50,876 nucleotides of DNA from PBB1 sp040400875 (GCA_040400875.1 JBBAPK010000015.1:1-50876), one strand, 5' to 3'; shown: positions 42,378 to 50,861, numbered from the stretch's first letter. Notes: generated from the letters alone by a model not told the origin. Numbers and translations: made by a program.

Positions 42378-42423
42378 CCGGTCTTCACCCACTTCCTCCA
42401 TTTCGTTTCAAGGATCTTTGCCC

Positions 42424-43239
42424 ATGTCCAGAATCATCGTCGTGACCTCCGGCAAGGGAGGCGTCGGCAAGACCACCACCAGCGCCAGCTTCGCCGCCGG
42501 TCTCGCCCTGCGCGGCCACAAGACTGCGGTCATCGATTTCGACGTCGGTTTGCGCAACCTCGACCTCATCATGGGCTGCGAGCGCCGCGTGGTGTACGAC
42601 CTGATCAACGTCATCCACGGCGAGGCCGGCCTGAATCAGGCGCTGATCAAGGACAAGCAGTGCGACAACCTGTTTGTGCTGGCCGCCTCGCAAACGCGCG
42701 ACAAGGATGCGCTCACGCTCGAAGGCGTCGAGCGGGTGCTCGAGGAACTCGCCGGCATGGACTTCGAGTTCATCGTGTGCGACTCGCCGGCCGGCATCGA
42801 AACCGGTGCGCTGATGGCCATGCACTTTGCCGACGATGCGATCGTGGTGACCAACCCCGAGGTCTCGTCGGTGCGTGACTCGGACCGCATTTTGGGCATG
42901 CTCAACAGCAAGACCCGGCGCGCCATCGAAAAGAAGGCCCCGGTGCAAGAGCACCTGCTGATCACGCGCTACAACCCGAACCGCGTCGAGGACGGCCACA
43001 TGCTCAGCCTCAAGGACATCCACGACATCCTGCGCGTGCGCATGATCGGCGTGATTCCCGAGTCTGAATCGGTGCTCGATGCGTCCAATCAGGGTGTGCC
43101 CGCGATTCACCTCAAGGGCACCGACGTGTCCGAGGCCTACAAGGACGTGATCACCCGTTTCCTGGGCGAAGAAACCCCGCTGCGCTTCGTCGATGCGGTC
43201 AAGCCCGGGTTCTTCAAGCGTCTTTTCGGGGGGAAGTGA
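42424..43239 (+). CDS. minD: Septum site-determining ATPase MinD
   Basis: A 271-residue membrane-cycling ATPase that carries MinC. The deviant Walker A is KGGVGKT (residues 11-17), with VIDFDVGLRNLDLIMGCERR and VTNPEVSSVRDSDRILG. The C-terminal amphipathic membrane-targeting helix is PGFFKRLFGGK. AAGGA is ten bases before the ATG. Confidence 0.97.
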   Translation: MSRIIVVTSGKGGVGKTTTSASFAAGLALRGHKTAVIDFDVGLRNLDLIMGCERRVVYDLINVIHGEAGLNQALIKDKQCDNLFVLAASQTRDKDALTLEGVERVLEELAGMDFEFIVCDSPAGIETGALMAMHFADDAIVVTNPEVSSVRDSDRILGMLNSKTRRAIEKKAPVQEHLLITRYNPNRVEDGHMLSLKDIHDILRVRMIGVIPESESVLDASNQGVPAIHLKGTDVSEAYKDVITRFLGEETPLRFVDAVKPGFFKRLFGGK

Positions 43240-43242
43240 GCG

Positions 43243-43503
43243 ATGGGTTTCCTGTCTTTCTTTCTGGGTGAAAAGACCAAGACCGCCAATGTGGCCAAGG
43301 AGCGGCTGCAGATCATCCTGGCTCACGAACGCAACGGCCGCACCCGCGCGCCCGACTACCTCGCCGACCTGCAGCGCGAACTGCTCGCGGTGATCTCGAA
43401 ATACGTCTCGGTGAGCCCCGGCGACATCAAGGTCGAAGTCGAGCGCCAGGGTGACCTGGAGGTGCTGCAGGTGAAGATCGAGCTGCCTGAGGCGGCGCGG
43501 TGA
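43243..43503 (+). CDS. minE: Cell division topological specificity factor MinE
   Basis: An 86-residue protein. It has an N-terminal membrane-binding segment, MGFLSFFLGEKTKTANVAKE, and the MinD-activating helix RLQIILAHER. The topological-specificity domain, which dimerises, follows. It is three bases after minD and completes the Min oscillator. Confidence 0.96.
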   Translation: MGFLSFFLGEKTKTANVAKERLQIILAHERNGRTRAPDYLADLQRELLAVISKYVSVSPGDIKVEVERQGDLEVLQVKIELPEAAR

Positions 43504-43538
43504 GGCGAGGCTTTCACGCCGACTGAACGGCCGCCCTC

Positions 43539-44015
43539 ATGACCCGAGCAGATCGCCCCTACAAGATCCCCGAATCGGTCCTGGTCGTCATCCACACCGT
43601 CGATTTGCAAGTGCTGCTCATCGAGCGTGCGGATCGTGCCGGATTCTGGCAAAGCGTTACGGGCTCGAAGGACTTTCTGGATGAGCCCGGCGAGGCAGCT
43701 GCCATTCGCGAGGTGGCCGAGGAAACCGGCATCGTTGTCGGATCGCACGGCGTGCCGCACTCGCATCTGCAAGACTGGGGCATGCGCAATGTGTATGAGA
43801 TCTACCCCGTGTGGCGGCACCGCTATGCGCCCGGCGTGACGCACAACACCGAGCAGGTGTTCGCTCTGCAGGTGCCGCGCGACATCGCCATCACGCTGGC
43901 ACCGCGCGAGCATGTGCGCTACGAATGGCTGCCTTGGCGCGAGGCGGCTGATCGCTGCTTTTCACCTTCCAACGCCGAAGCGGTGCTGCAGCTGCCGCGC
44001 TTCGTGCAGCTGTGA
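43539..44015 (+). CDS. nudB: Dihydroneopterin triphosphate diphosphatase
   Basis: A 158-residue Nudix hydrolase that removes pyrophosphate from dihydroneopterin triphosphate in folate synthesis. The NudB pattern is clear: FWQSVTGS, then the Nudix box with E49 and R57-E-V-x-E-E (the G-to-E gap has six residues, one more than the consensus), and HRYAPGVTHNTE. It follows minE by 35 bp. A decayed second copy lies 3.3 kb downstream, across an insert. Confidence 0.92.
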   Translation: MTRADRPYKIPESVLVVIHTVDLQVLLIERADRAGFWQSVTGSKDFLDEPGEAAAIREVAEETGIVVGSHGVPHSHLQDWGMRNVYEIYPVWRHRYAPGVTHNTEQVFALQVPRDIAITLAPREHVRYEWLPWREAADRCFSPSNAEAVLQLPRFVQL

Positions 44016-44046
44016 TGCGAGCCCATCTGGCGCATTCGGTCGCGCC
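43995..44046 (+). repeat. Direct repeat, left copy (nudB end plus start of next gene)
   Basis: These 52 bases match 47481-47532 at 50 positions. They cover the last codons and stop of nudB and the first eleven codons of the following gene. Past the repeat the left copy diverges, leaving a dead gene start. The pair frames the glycosyltransferase insert. Confidence 0.9.
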
Positions 44047-44316
44047 GCCACGTTCGGCTGGTTACGTCCGTCACCCTCAAGAACGCGCGCTGCGCAGGTC
44101 CTAGATGACGGCTGGCCTACTCTACCGATACACCAAACGACAAAAGCGCCTTCATCTCGGTTTTGGGCTGCCAGGAAATTTCTAAACCAGCGGTCAACCA
44201 TCCCAAGGGGGACTTCGGAATGGCTGTTGTGCCATAAAATGGCAACGTCAATAAATATTGCTCCTCTCCAACGATTCAATTTTTTACTACGAAGAACCAG
44301 TTCGGGAGTGCTGTGC
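44047..44316. other. Left flank of the glycosyltransferase insert, no gene
   Basis: The broken copy of the YbhP-like start (ATG at 44014) runs on for only 18 unrelated codons to a TAG at 44101. Base composition then shifts toward AT. A perfect 15-base inverted repeat (TGCCAT-AAA-ATGGCA, 44230-44244) lies upstream of the glycosyltransferase; it has no T run. The promoter of that gene should be in this stretch. Confidence 0.5.
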
Positions 44317-45537
44317 GTGAAAATAGCTTACCTTATTCCAGAGTTCCCAGGCCAGACTCATAATTTCTTCTGGCGAGAGCGGGCTGTACTGATCGGAATG
44401 GGAATTTCCGCAGATATTTTCTCTACAAGGCTACCGCCCGCCCGCAATGACACGACCAGTTGGGGGTCAGAGGCCAAACAAATTACAAGTTATTTATATC
44501 CCGTTCGACCACTTCAAGTGGTTAAGGATTTTTTCATCATCATTCTGACACGGCCGCTAGGCATTGCCAAATGGCTGGCATCCGTCGCTCGATCGATCGA
44601 TACCACGGTGAGTCAAAAGGCGCGTCTGCTTGCCTTGGGTATTTTTGGTATTCAATTGGGTAGGCGTATGCGGGAGCGCGGAATCGGCCATGTGCATGTG
44701 CACTCTTGCGGCGATGCTGCGAACATCGCGCTATTCGCTCACCTAACTACAGGAATTACATACAGCCTTACCCTCCATAATCCAATTTCTGCATATGGAA
44801 CCAATCAACCAGAGAAGTGGAGGCATGCTGAGTTTTCCATCATCATCGCCAATTGGATTTTGGAAGACCTGAGACGGAGAATTCCAAATTCACTACCAAG
44901 CGACATTCGATTGGCACCTATGGGGGTTGATACAGAAAAATTTACACGAGTAAATTCTTACAACTTTCTCGGAGAAAAAGATGATATTCGAATATTCTGC
45001 TGCGCGCGATTGAATCCCGGAAAAGGATACCTGACGCTGATGGAGGCAACCCGCAAATTAATCAGCCAAGAAAGACGAGTGTCCTTGGCCATAGCGGGCG
45101 AGGACGACAATGGCGGGAAAGGTTATCGCAAGGTCATTGAAAAATTCATAGCCGAGCACGATCTAGTCGGACACGTAACTTTATTAGGAGGGGTTACGGA
45201 AGAGGTTGTCATCGACCAACTTGGGCAGGCCAGCATTTTCGTACTCGCCAGTATGGAGGAGCCTTTGGGCGTAGTCATCATGGAAGTCATGCCTATAGGT
45301 GTGCCCGTCATCGCGACAAATGCAGGTGGGGTACCTGAATTGATCGAAAATCGAATCGATGGATGGTTGGTCACTCCTGGGTCAGTAGATTCTCTCGTGG
45401 AGGCCATAATCGAGGTTTCAGAATCGACTTCGGATTTGGGGGGCGTCACAGAAAGAGCAAGAGAAAAAATAATTAAACATTTCAGTCATCGCTTGAGTCC
45501 GCTAGCTATTTCCGACGCGTTAAAATTCAGGCCTTAG
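44317..45537 (+). CDS. GT4-family glycosyltransferase (exopolysaccharide type)
   Basis: A 406-residue cytoplasmic or membrane-associated GT-B glycosyltransferase. It starts MKIAYLIPEFPGQTHNFFWR and has GVDTEKF, RLNPGKGYLTLMEA and the donor-binding Ex7E in EEPLGVVIMEVMPIGVPVIA. Sugar donor and acceptor are unknown; it probably adds a sugar to an exported polysaccharide. GGGAG lies eight bases before the chosen GTG. Its DNA is clearly richer in A and T than the neighbours, with codons such as AAA, ATA and TTA, pointing to transfer. Confidence 0.88.
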   Translation: MKIAYLIPEFPGQTHNFFWRERAVLIGMGISADIFSTRLPPARNDTTSWGSEAKQITSYLYPVRPLQVVKDFFIIILTRPLGIAKWLASVARSIDTTVSQKARLLALGIFGIQLGRRMRERGIGHVHVHSCGDAANIALFAHLTTGITYSLTLHNPISAYGTNQPEKWRHAEFSIIIANWILEDLRRRIPNSLPSDIRLAPMGVDTEKFTRVNSYNFLGEKDDIRIFCCARLNPGKGYLTLMEATRKLISQERRVSLAIAGEDDNGGKGYRKVIEKFIAEHDLVGHVTLLGGVTEEVVIDQLGQASIFVLASMEEPLGVVIMEVMPIGVPVIATNAGGVPELIENRIDGWLVTPGSVDSLVEAIIEVSESTSDLGGVTERAREKIIKHFSHRLSPLAISDALKFRP

Positions 45538-45913
45538 TTTTTAGCGCCGAAGATAACCTGGTTCGAGCGTGCAAAGGCGTGCTTTTACGAATATTGTTTC
45601 GGGGAATTTCCACAACAAACCATATCCTAAAGCTTGGTTTTGGCGTGTCTGTCCCAGTCGGTTTTTGATGCGAGGTCAGGCCGTTGATTCCTCGGTTGGT
45701 TCTTGTTGTGAGGCTAGGAATACGGTAAATCAAGGGTGCTGTAGCTATGGCTTGCGACCTAGACCGATCACTCCAGAAAATGAAAATGCGACTCCCTAAA
45801 ATGGTGCGGGCGCGACGAAAATTTCTGCGACCAGAGATCCTCGCTCCAACCGAGGGTGGCTCCATATTTGGAGAATGTCCTTGGAGATGTTTTCCAAGCA
45901 CTCAATGGTGCGC
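45538..45913. other. Intergenic region between convergent glycosyltransferase genes
   Basis: This 376-bp AT-leaning stretch has an open 124-codon frame on the minus strand (45527-45901), but its product looks like no protein I know and has no clear ribosome-binding site. I found no terminator hairpin with a T run, no tRNA and no repeats. It may hold decayed sequence. Confidence 0.4.
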
Positions 45914-47224
45914 TTATGCCGTACGCGAAGGAATCAGTTCCGCTGGGACTACTTTTTGATACACGTTAAGTATTACTTGAGCCTTGGCATCCCAAGTGAA
46001 CTGCCGCGCCACTCGTTCGCTGCAATTGATCGACAACGCGGGAAGTCCAGACGGGTCGGCACACAAGCTTTGCAATCGTGACCTGAAGGCGTGAACGATT
46101 CCGTCGCGGTCTGACAGCGGAACCTTGAATCCAACCTCGTCGTCCACGAGTTCGGCAGGCCCAGCGTAGTCGACGACCAACGGCACAACACCTAAGGCCA
46201 TGGCTTCCAACACAACGCCCCCGCCGAATTCACGCACGCTCGGGAAAGTCAGCAAGTGCGAGTTGCAAAGTACGTCCTGCACAGATTGATGGGCCACCCA
46301 GCCATGCAGGGTGACATTCGCTTCCAAGTTCTCTGCTTTTACGTACGTCTTCAACTGCCCCATCAACGGGCCATCGCCGACCAGATCAAGGTGCACCGAG
46401 CCTTTTCGCAGAAGTGGGGCTGCCGCTTCGAGGAGCATGTCTGGGCCCTTGTACGGAACAAGGCGGCCCACAAAGCACAGCCGCAGCGGGCCGCCCGAGA
46501 GCGGCTGTGTTCTGCGTGAGAAGCGACTGGGATCGATAGCGTTTTCTGGAACGTAGTGGCACTTGGATTGATGGCGCGCCGGTATCTCGCTGAGGGTATG
46601 TCGTGAGCCCACGATGATGGCTGAGGCGTCAGCCAACGTTCGCCGCCTTCCCGGCAAGGCCTTGTACATAGAACGGACGTAAGACAGCCACTCCTTTTCC
46701 TTGCGACGTGCGCCGTCGAACGCTTTTGGCCATGGGACTCCGCCGTTGAGCGGCCCGAGTACAAACGGCACTCCGACGCGAGCGCACCGGGTCGCCAGAG
46801 AGCTCGGCGCGGTCGGCGTCAGCGGCGTTACGCGATGCACGATGTCGAACTGTCTGCTGGATATGGCATCGCCAAATTTCGCCCAAACGCCGCGTTCGAA
46901 GAATGGGTATGAAAGGCTGCTGATTGCGGTTTGAAGCGTCCACGCGGCTGCGCTGCCGCCACGCAGCCAATGGGCCAGTTTCCACAGGGGACGCTCGATG
47001 CGTTCAGTGTCGATCGTTGTGAAGTCGACCCCCTCGGTCAGGCCTGCGCGAACGAATGCGTCGCGATTGCGCACCTGCGTCACGATATGAGCATCGGTGA
47101 CTCGGCTCAAAGCCGTTGACAAAGACCAGCCGACCAAAGGAACACTCACCCACTCGGGATTTGCGGCCTCGGCGATGATCAGCACCCGAAGACGCTTGGA
47201 TTTTTCTGACGGGTGTGTAGCCAT
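45914..47224 (-). CDS. GT4-family glycosyltransferase
   Basis: A 436-residue GT-B glycosyltransferase. The N-terminal half starts RLRVLIIAEAANPEWVSVPL. The C-terminal half has LRLCFVGRLVPYKGPDMLLEA, a GDGP turn and the Ex7E donor site in REFGGGVVLEAMALGVVPLV. Its role is presumably polysaccharide assembly; the substrate is unknown. Base composition is less AT-rich than the other glycosyltransferase, so the two genes may have different origins. It converges with that gene and is divergent from the nudB remnant. Confidence 0.88.
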   Translation of the reverse strand: MATHPSEKSKRLRVLIIAEAANPEWVSVPLVGWSLSTALSRVTDAHIVTQVRNRDAFVRAGLTEGVDFTTIDTERIERPLWKLAHWLRGGSAAAWTLQTAISSLSYPFFERGVWAKFGDAISSRQFDIVHRVTPLTPTAPSSLATRCARVGVPFVLGPLNGGVPWPKAFDGARRKEKEWLSYVRSMYKALPGRRRTLADASAIIVGSRHTLSEIPARHQSKCHYVPENAIDPSRFSRRTQPLSGGPLRLCFVGRLVPYKGPDMLLEAAAPLLRKGSVHLDLVGDGPLMGQLKTYVKAENLEANVTLHGWVAHQSVQDVLCNSHLLTFPSVREFGGGVVLEAMALGVVPLVVDYAGPAELVDDEVGFKVPLSDRDGIVHAFRSRLQSLCADPSGLPALSINCSERVARQFTWDAKAQVILNVYQKVVPAELIPSRTA

Positions 47225-47320
47225 GCCGCTCGTCGGTGGGTAGGTGTTGACTGTTTCAGGCTAGCATGACGAGAGCGGTTGGCGAGGGTCACTTTTGAGT
47301 CTTGAAGTCACTCCTGATGG

Positions 47321-47500
47321 GGCCGAAGAAGCCGGCATCGTTGTCGGATCGCAGACGGTATCGCGCTTGCATCGGCAAGATTGGGGTATGCGCAACGTTT
47401 ACCAGATCTACCCCGTGTGGCAACACCGCTATTCGCCCTGCGTGAAGCACAACACCAAGTCGCTGTTGGTGCCGCAACTTCCGCGCTTCGTGCAGCTGTG
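47321..47500 (+). pseudogene. nudB: Decayed second copy of nudB
   Basis: The reading frame matches NudB from the second half of the Nudix box to the last residue: EEAGIVVGSQ, QDWGMRNVYQIYPVWQHRYS, then LPRFVQL. The first 60 or so codons are missing. An in-frame deletion of about 37 codons removes most of the C-terminal part, and a smaller gap lies just before it. By eye, nucleotide identity to the intact nudB is a little over 80% in the shared part and near total in the last 20 bases. It cannot encode a working enzyme. Confidence 0.9.
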
Positions 47501-47532
47501 ATGCGCACCCATCTGGCGCATTCGGTCGCGCC
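47481..47532 (+). repeat. Direct repeat, right copy
   Basis: The right partner of 43995-44046. Here the repeat runs without a break into the intact YbhP-like gene, whose ATG is at 47501. Confidence 0.9.
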
Positions 47533-48298
47533 AGCGCACCCCGGCGACGATGTGTTGCGTGTGGCCACGTACAACATCCACAAGGGCGTGCGTGGCGTGG
47601 GTCCGCGGCGCCGGCTCGAGATCCACAACCTGGCGCTGGGCATCGAAGCGCTCGACGCCGATCTGGTGTTTTTGCAGGAAGTGCGCAGCTCCGACCGGCA
47701 AGAAGCGCTGCAGTTTCCCGACACGCACATCGGCTGGCCGCGCATGCCGCAGGCCGACTACGTGGCGCCCGAGGGCTACGAGGTCGCCTACCGCACCAAC
47801 GCCTACACGCGACACGGAGAGCATGGCAATGCGTTGTTGTCGCGCTGGCCGCTGGGCGAGATCAAGCACCACGATGTGTCGGACCACCGCTTCGAGCAGC
47901 GCGGGCTGCTGCACGTGCCAGTGCAGTGGAACGGCACACTGGTGCACGCCATCGTGGCGCATCTGGGGCTGATGCACTCGAGCCGGGTGCGGCAGGTCGA
48001 TCGCATCGCGGCTTTCATTGCCGCCCATGTGCCGCCGTGCGAGCGGTTGGTGCTCGCGGGCGACTTCAACGACTGGGGCGAACGGCTTGACGCGCCGATA
48101 CGCCGCATGGGCCTCACGTCCGTGCAGCCGCACGGCCATTCGCCGCCGCGCACCTTCCCGTCGCGCGCGCCTTTCTTCTCGCTGGACCGGGTCTACACCC
48201 GCGGGTTGCACTGCGTCGACCTGCACGTGCCGCGCGGCAGCACCTGGTCGCGCATGTCTGATCACCTGCCGCTGGTGGCCGAACTGCGGCTGGTGTGA
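47501..48298 (+). CDS. Endonuclease/exonuclease/phosphatase family hydrolase (YbhP-like)
   Basis: A 265-residue metal-dependent phosphoesterase of the EEP fold. It has RVATYNIHKG (N25), the metal ligand E60 in VFLQEVR, HGNALLSRWPLG, LAGDFNDWGE and the terminal SDHLPLVAEL. The order with the next gene, clsB-like, matches E. coli ybhP-ybhO, so a role with the cardiolipin synthase is likely. Its first eleven codons are duplicated 3.5 kb upstream. Its stop overlaps the clsB-like start. Confidence 0.9.
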   Translation: MRTHLAHSVAPAHPGDDVLRVATYNIHKGVRGVGPRRRLEIHNLALGIEALDADLVFLQEVRSSDRQEALQFPDTHIGWPRMPQADYVAPEGYEVAYRTNAYTRHGEHGNALLSRWPLGEIKHHDVSDHRFEQRGLLHVPVQWNGTLVHAIVAHLGLMHSSRVRQVDRIAAFIAAHVPPCERLVLAGDFNDWGERLDAPIRRMGLTSVQPHGHSPPRTFPSRAPFFSLDRVYTRGLHCVDLHVPRGSTWSRMSDHLPLVAELRLV

Positions 48299-49611
48299 TG
48301 ACCGCGCGCGATCTGTCGGCTCGGGCCGAAGCGGCCTCGCGATCTGCGCTGCGCCAACTCTGGCATCTGGTGCCGCGGCCGGTCTTCAGTGGCGGCAACA
48401 CGGTGCGGCTGTTGCGCGGCGGCGATGCGCTGTTCCCGGCCATGGTCGAGGCGATCGCCGCAGCGCGTCACGAGGTCTGCCTGGCCACCTATATCTTTCA
48501 TGACGATCACAGTGCCGATGCCGTGGCCGAGGCGCTCGTGGCGGCGGCAAGACGCGGCGTGGTGGTCAAGGTGGTGCTCGATGGCTTTGGCACCCTGGGC
48601 CGACTCACTGGATTGCGGCAACGCCTGAACGAAGCCGGCGTGCAACTGACGGTCTACCGGCCCATCGAACGCTGGTGGAGCTGGCTGCAGCCCGGCCAGT
48701 TGCGCCGGCTGCACCTCAAGCTGTGCGTGATTGACGCCGAGGTGGGCTTTGTCGGCGGCATCAACCTCATCGACGACCGCTTTGACATCCACCACGGCCT
48801 GACCGAGCAGCCGCGGCTCGACTTCGCCGTGCGGCTGAGCGGGCCGGTGGTCGCGCCCGTGCACCAGGCCACGTTGGCGGCCTGGACGCGCGCTCACCTG
48901 GGCCACTCTTTCAAGCACGAAGCACTGGCCATCGCGCGCGGCGCTCAGCCGATGTCGCGCATGAGGCGGCTGTTGAAGCGGCTGCGCATGCCGTCGGGGC
49001 GCGGCATGCAGGCGATGCCCGGCGAGTTGAGCGCGATGCGTGCGGCCTTCGTGCTGCGCGACAACCTGCGACAGCGCCGCACCATCGAGCGCAGCTACAT
49101 CGACGCGATCCGTCTGGCGAAAACGCGCATCGATCTGGTGTCAGCGTATTTTTATCCCGGGCATTCGTTTCGGCGGGCCTTGCAGCAGGCCGCACGGCGC
49201 GGCGTGAAGGTGAGGTTGTTGCTGCAGGGCAAGCTCGATTACCGCATCGCCGGTCTGGCGGCGCGCGCGCTGTACGACGAGATGCTGGGCGAGGGCGTGC
49301 GCATCTACGAGTACACGCCGGCCTACCTGCACGCCAAGGTGGCGGTGATCGACGACGACTGGGCCACCGTGGGCAGCTCCAACATCGATCCGCTGTCGCT
49401 GCTGCTCAACCTCGAGGCCAATGTGATCGTGCGCGATGCGGGCTTTGCCGCCGAGCTGTCAGCGCAGTTCGAGTCAGCGCTGGCCGCTTCGACCGAGATC
49501 GACCCAGCACAGAAATACCGCCCCGGCCTGCTCGGCGCCCTGCGCCGCGGCGTGGTGGCGTGGATCGCGCATGTGTACCTGCGGGTGGCGGGGTCGACGG
49601 GCAGGTATTGA
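48298..49611 (+). CDS. clsB: Cardiolipin synthase, ClsB type (phospholipase D family)
   Basis: A 437-residue protein with two HKD motifs: H139-L-K141 to D146 in LHLKLCVIDAEVG, and LHAKVAVIDDD near residue 344, each followed by a glycine/serine turn (GGIN, GSSNID). ClsB makes cardiolipin from phosphatidylglycerol and can use phosphatidylethanolamine or act in other transfers. There are no long N-terminal membrane helices, in line with ClsB and unlike ClsA. The ATG shares one base with the previous stop (TGATG). Confidence 0.9.
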   Translation: MTARDLSARAEAASRSALRQLWHLVPRPVFSGGNTVRLLRGGDALFPAMVEAIAAARHEVCLATYIFHDDHSADAVAEALVAAARRGVVVKVVLDGFGTLGRLTGLRQRLNEAGVQLTVYRPIERWWSWLQPGQLRRLHLKLCVIDAEVGFVGGINLIDDRFDIHHGLTEQPRLDFAVRLSGPVVAPVHQATLAAWTRAHLGHSFKHEALAIARGAQPMSRMRRLLKRLRMPSGRGMQAMPGELSAMRAAFVLRDNLRQRRTIERSYIDAIRLAKTRIDLVSAYFYPGHSFRRALQQAARRGVKVRLLLQGKLDYRIAGLAARALYDEMLGEGVRIYEYTPAYLHAKVAVIDDDWATVGSSNIDPLSLLLNLEANVIVRDAGFAAELSAQFESALAASTEIDPAQKYRPGLLGALRRGVVAWIAHVYLRVAGSTGRY

Positions 49612-49628
49612 TTCGGCGTGGCGCCGGG

Positions 49629-49740
49629 CTATCGGGATGTGGGGTGTCCCGCGATCAGCTCGCGATAGAGTTTTTCGTGGGCGGCGATGTACCTATCCCA
49701 GCCAAACCACCCCCCAAGCTGTTCGATGCGTTGCTGCATG
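49629..49740 (-). pseudogene. Possible C-terminal remnant of a glycosyltransferase
   Basis: The minus-strand frame ends in FGWDRYIAAHEKLYRELIAG before a TAG stop. The WDR...HE.LYREL pattern is usual for the last helix of GT4 glycosyltransferases. The residues before about position 49740 do not look like one, so only the tail of a gene seems left. The call rests on one short motif. Confidence 0.35.
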
Positions 49741-49899
49741 AGGTTGGGTGCGAGCGAGTCACAGCACAACGCGCCCCGCGCGGCGGGCGTTGAGCCGACG
49801 TGTTTTTGAGCAAGCGCACAACCTGGCCTTGCCTGCCGTGTGGACAAGCCCGGCGCCAGGGTTTGAGCCGCTACATTTGCGGCGCACTCAAGGATCCCC

Positions 49900-49983
49900 A
49901 TGGCGCCGGCACGCACGCCAAAGACAACTTTGTTCTTCACTCAGGCCAGTGCGCGGCGGCTGTCGCGTCACAGGCTGCGCTAG
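49900..49983 (+). CDS. Possible 27-residue leader ORF upstream of the DUF429 gene
   Basis: AAGGA stands five bases before the ATG at 49900, and the frame ends at a TAG only five bases before the DUF429 start, which has no ribosome-binding site of its own. The product is basic (MAPARTPKTT...). Coupled translation would explain the arrangement; chance is the alternative. Confidence 0.35.
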   Translation: MAPARTPKTTLFFTQASARRLSRHRLR

Positions 49984-49988
49984 CCCGC

Positions 49989-50861
49989 ATGGCCGGCGTG
50001 CAGCCAGCCGCAGCGCTGGCTGCGGGTGCCAGCGAGCGTGTCACGTCCGCTTGCGTGGTGGGCGTCGACTTCACCAGCCGGCCCACCGCGCGCAAGCCCA
50101 TCGTGGTGGCGCTGGGTCGCTTCGATGGCCGGGCCGTGCGGCTCGACGCGTTGCACTCGCACAGCAGCTTTGAGGGTTTCAGCGGCTGGTTGCGCGCACC
50201 GGGTGACTGGGTTGGCGCGTTCGATCTGCCTTTCGGTTTGCCGCGCGAGTTGGTCACCACCTTGGGCTGGCCCACCGAGTGGCTGCCCCTGATGCGGCAT
50301 TACGCGTCGCTGTCGCGCGAGCACATCCGCGACACCTTTGCGGCGTTTTGCGATGCGCGGCCGGTGGGCGCCAAGTTCGCGCACCGTGCTTGCGACAAGC
50401 CCGCCGGCTCGTCGCCTTCGATGAAGTGGGTCAACCCGCCGGTGGCCTACATGCTGCACGCGGGCGTGCCGCTGCTCATCGACGCCGGCGTGCACCTGCC
50501 CGGGCTGCACCCAGGCGATGCCACACGAGTGGCGCTGGAGGGCTATCCCGGGCTGCTCGCGCGCGAGGTGCTGGGTCAGCGTTCGTACAAGGCCGACGAC
50601 CGAGCCAGACAGACTCCCGAGCGGCTGATCGCGCGCAAGGACCTGGTCGACGCGCTCGAGCAGGGCCGCACCCGGCTCGGCGTGCGTGTGCGTCTGAGCC
50701 ACGCGCAGCGCGACGCGCTGGTGGCCGATGCCAGCGGCGACCGTCTCGACGCGGTGCTGTGCATGTTGCAGGCCGCCTGGGCGCGCTCGCAGCCGGCTCA
50801 CGGCCAGCCCACCGATGCCGATGCGCTCGAAGGCTGGATCGTCAGCGCCGGGGTGCCGTGA
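49989..50861 (+). CDS. DUF429 family protein
   Basis: A 290-residue protein with the DUF429 pattern: VVGVDFTSRPTARKPIVVA near residue 24, GAFDLPFGLPRELV, the conserved KWVNPPVAYML, and a late segment SGDRLDAVLCMLQAAWA. The family is thought to have an RNase H-like fold; the function is unknown. The start is uncertain. The ATG at 49989 has no Shine-Dalgarno and follows a 27-codon ORF; a GTG at 50038 lies nearer to the domain. Confidence 0.8.
   Translation: MAGVQPAAALAAGASERVTSACVVGVDFTSRPTARKPIVVALGRFDGRAVRLDALHSHSSFEGFSGWLRAPGDWVGAFDLPFGLPRELVTTLGWPTEWLPLMRHYASLSREHIRDTFAAFCDARPVGAKFAHRACDKPAGSSPSMKWVNPPVAYMLHAGVPLLIDAGVHLPGLHPGDATRVALEGYPGLLAREVLGQRSYKADDRARQTPERLIARKDLVDALEQGRTRLGVRVRLSHAQRDALVADASGDRLDAVLCMLQAAWARSQPAHGQPTDADALEGWIVSAGVP

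Larger units (their letters stand above)
49612..49988. other. Intergenic region with a possible glycosyltransferase remnant and a leader ORF
   Basis: This gap of 377 bp follows clsB. A short GC hairpin without a T run (49614-49626) sits just after its stop. A possible glycosyltransferase remnant on the minus strand and a 27-codon ORF on the plus strand are described separately. No promoter of good quality was found. Confidence 0.4.

Noticed and set aside
45527..45901. A 124-codon minus-strand frame between the glycosyltransferase genes
   Set aside because: No ribosome-binding site, no recognisable fold, and it overlaps the end of the plus-strand glycosyltransferase gene.
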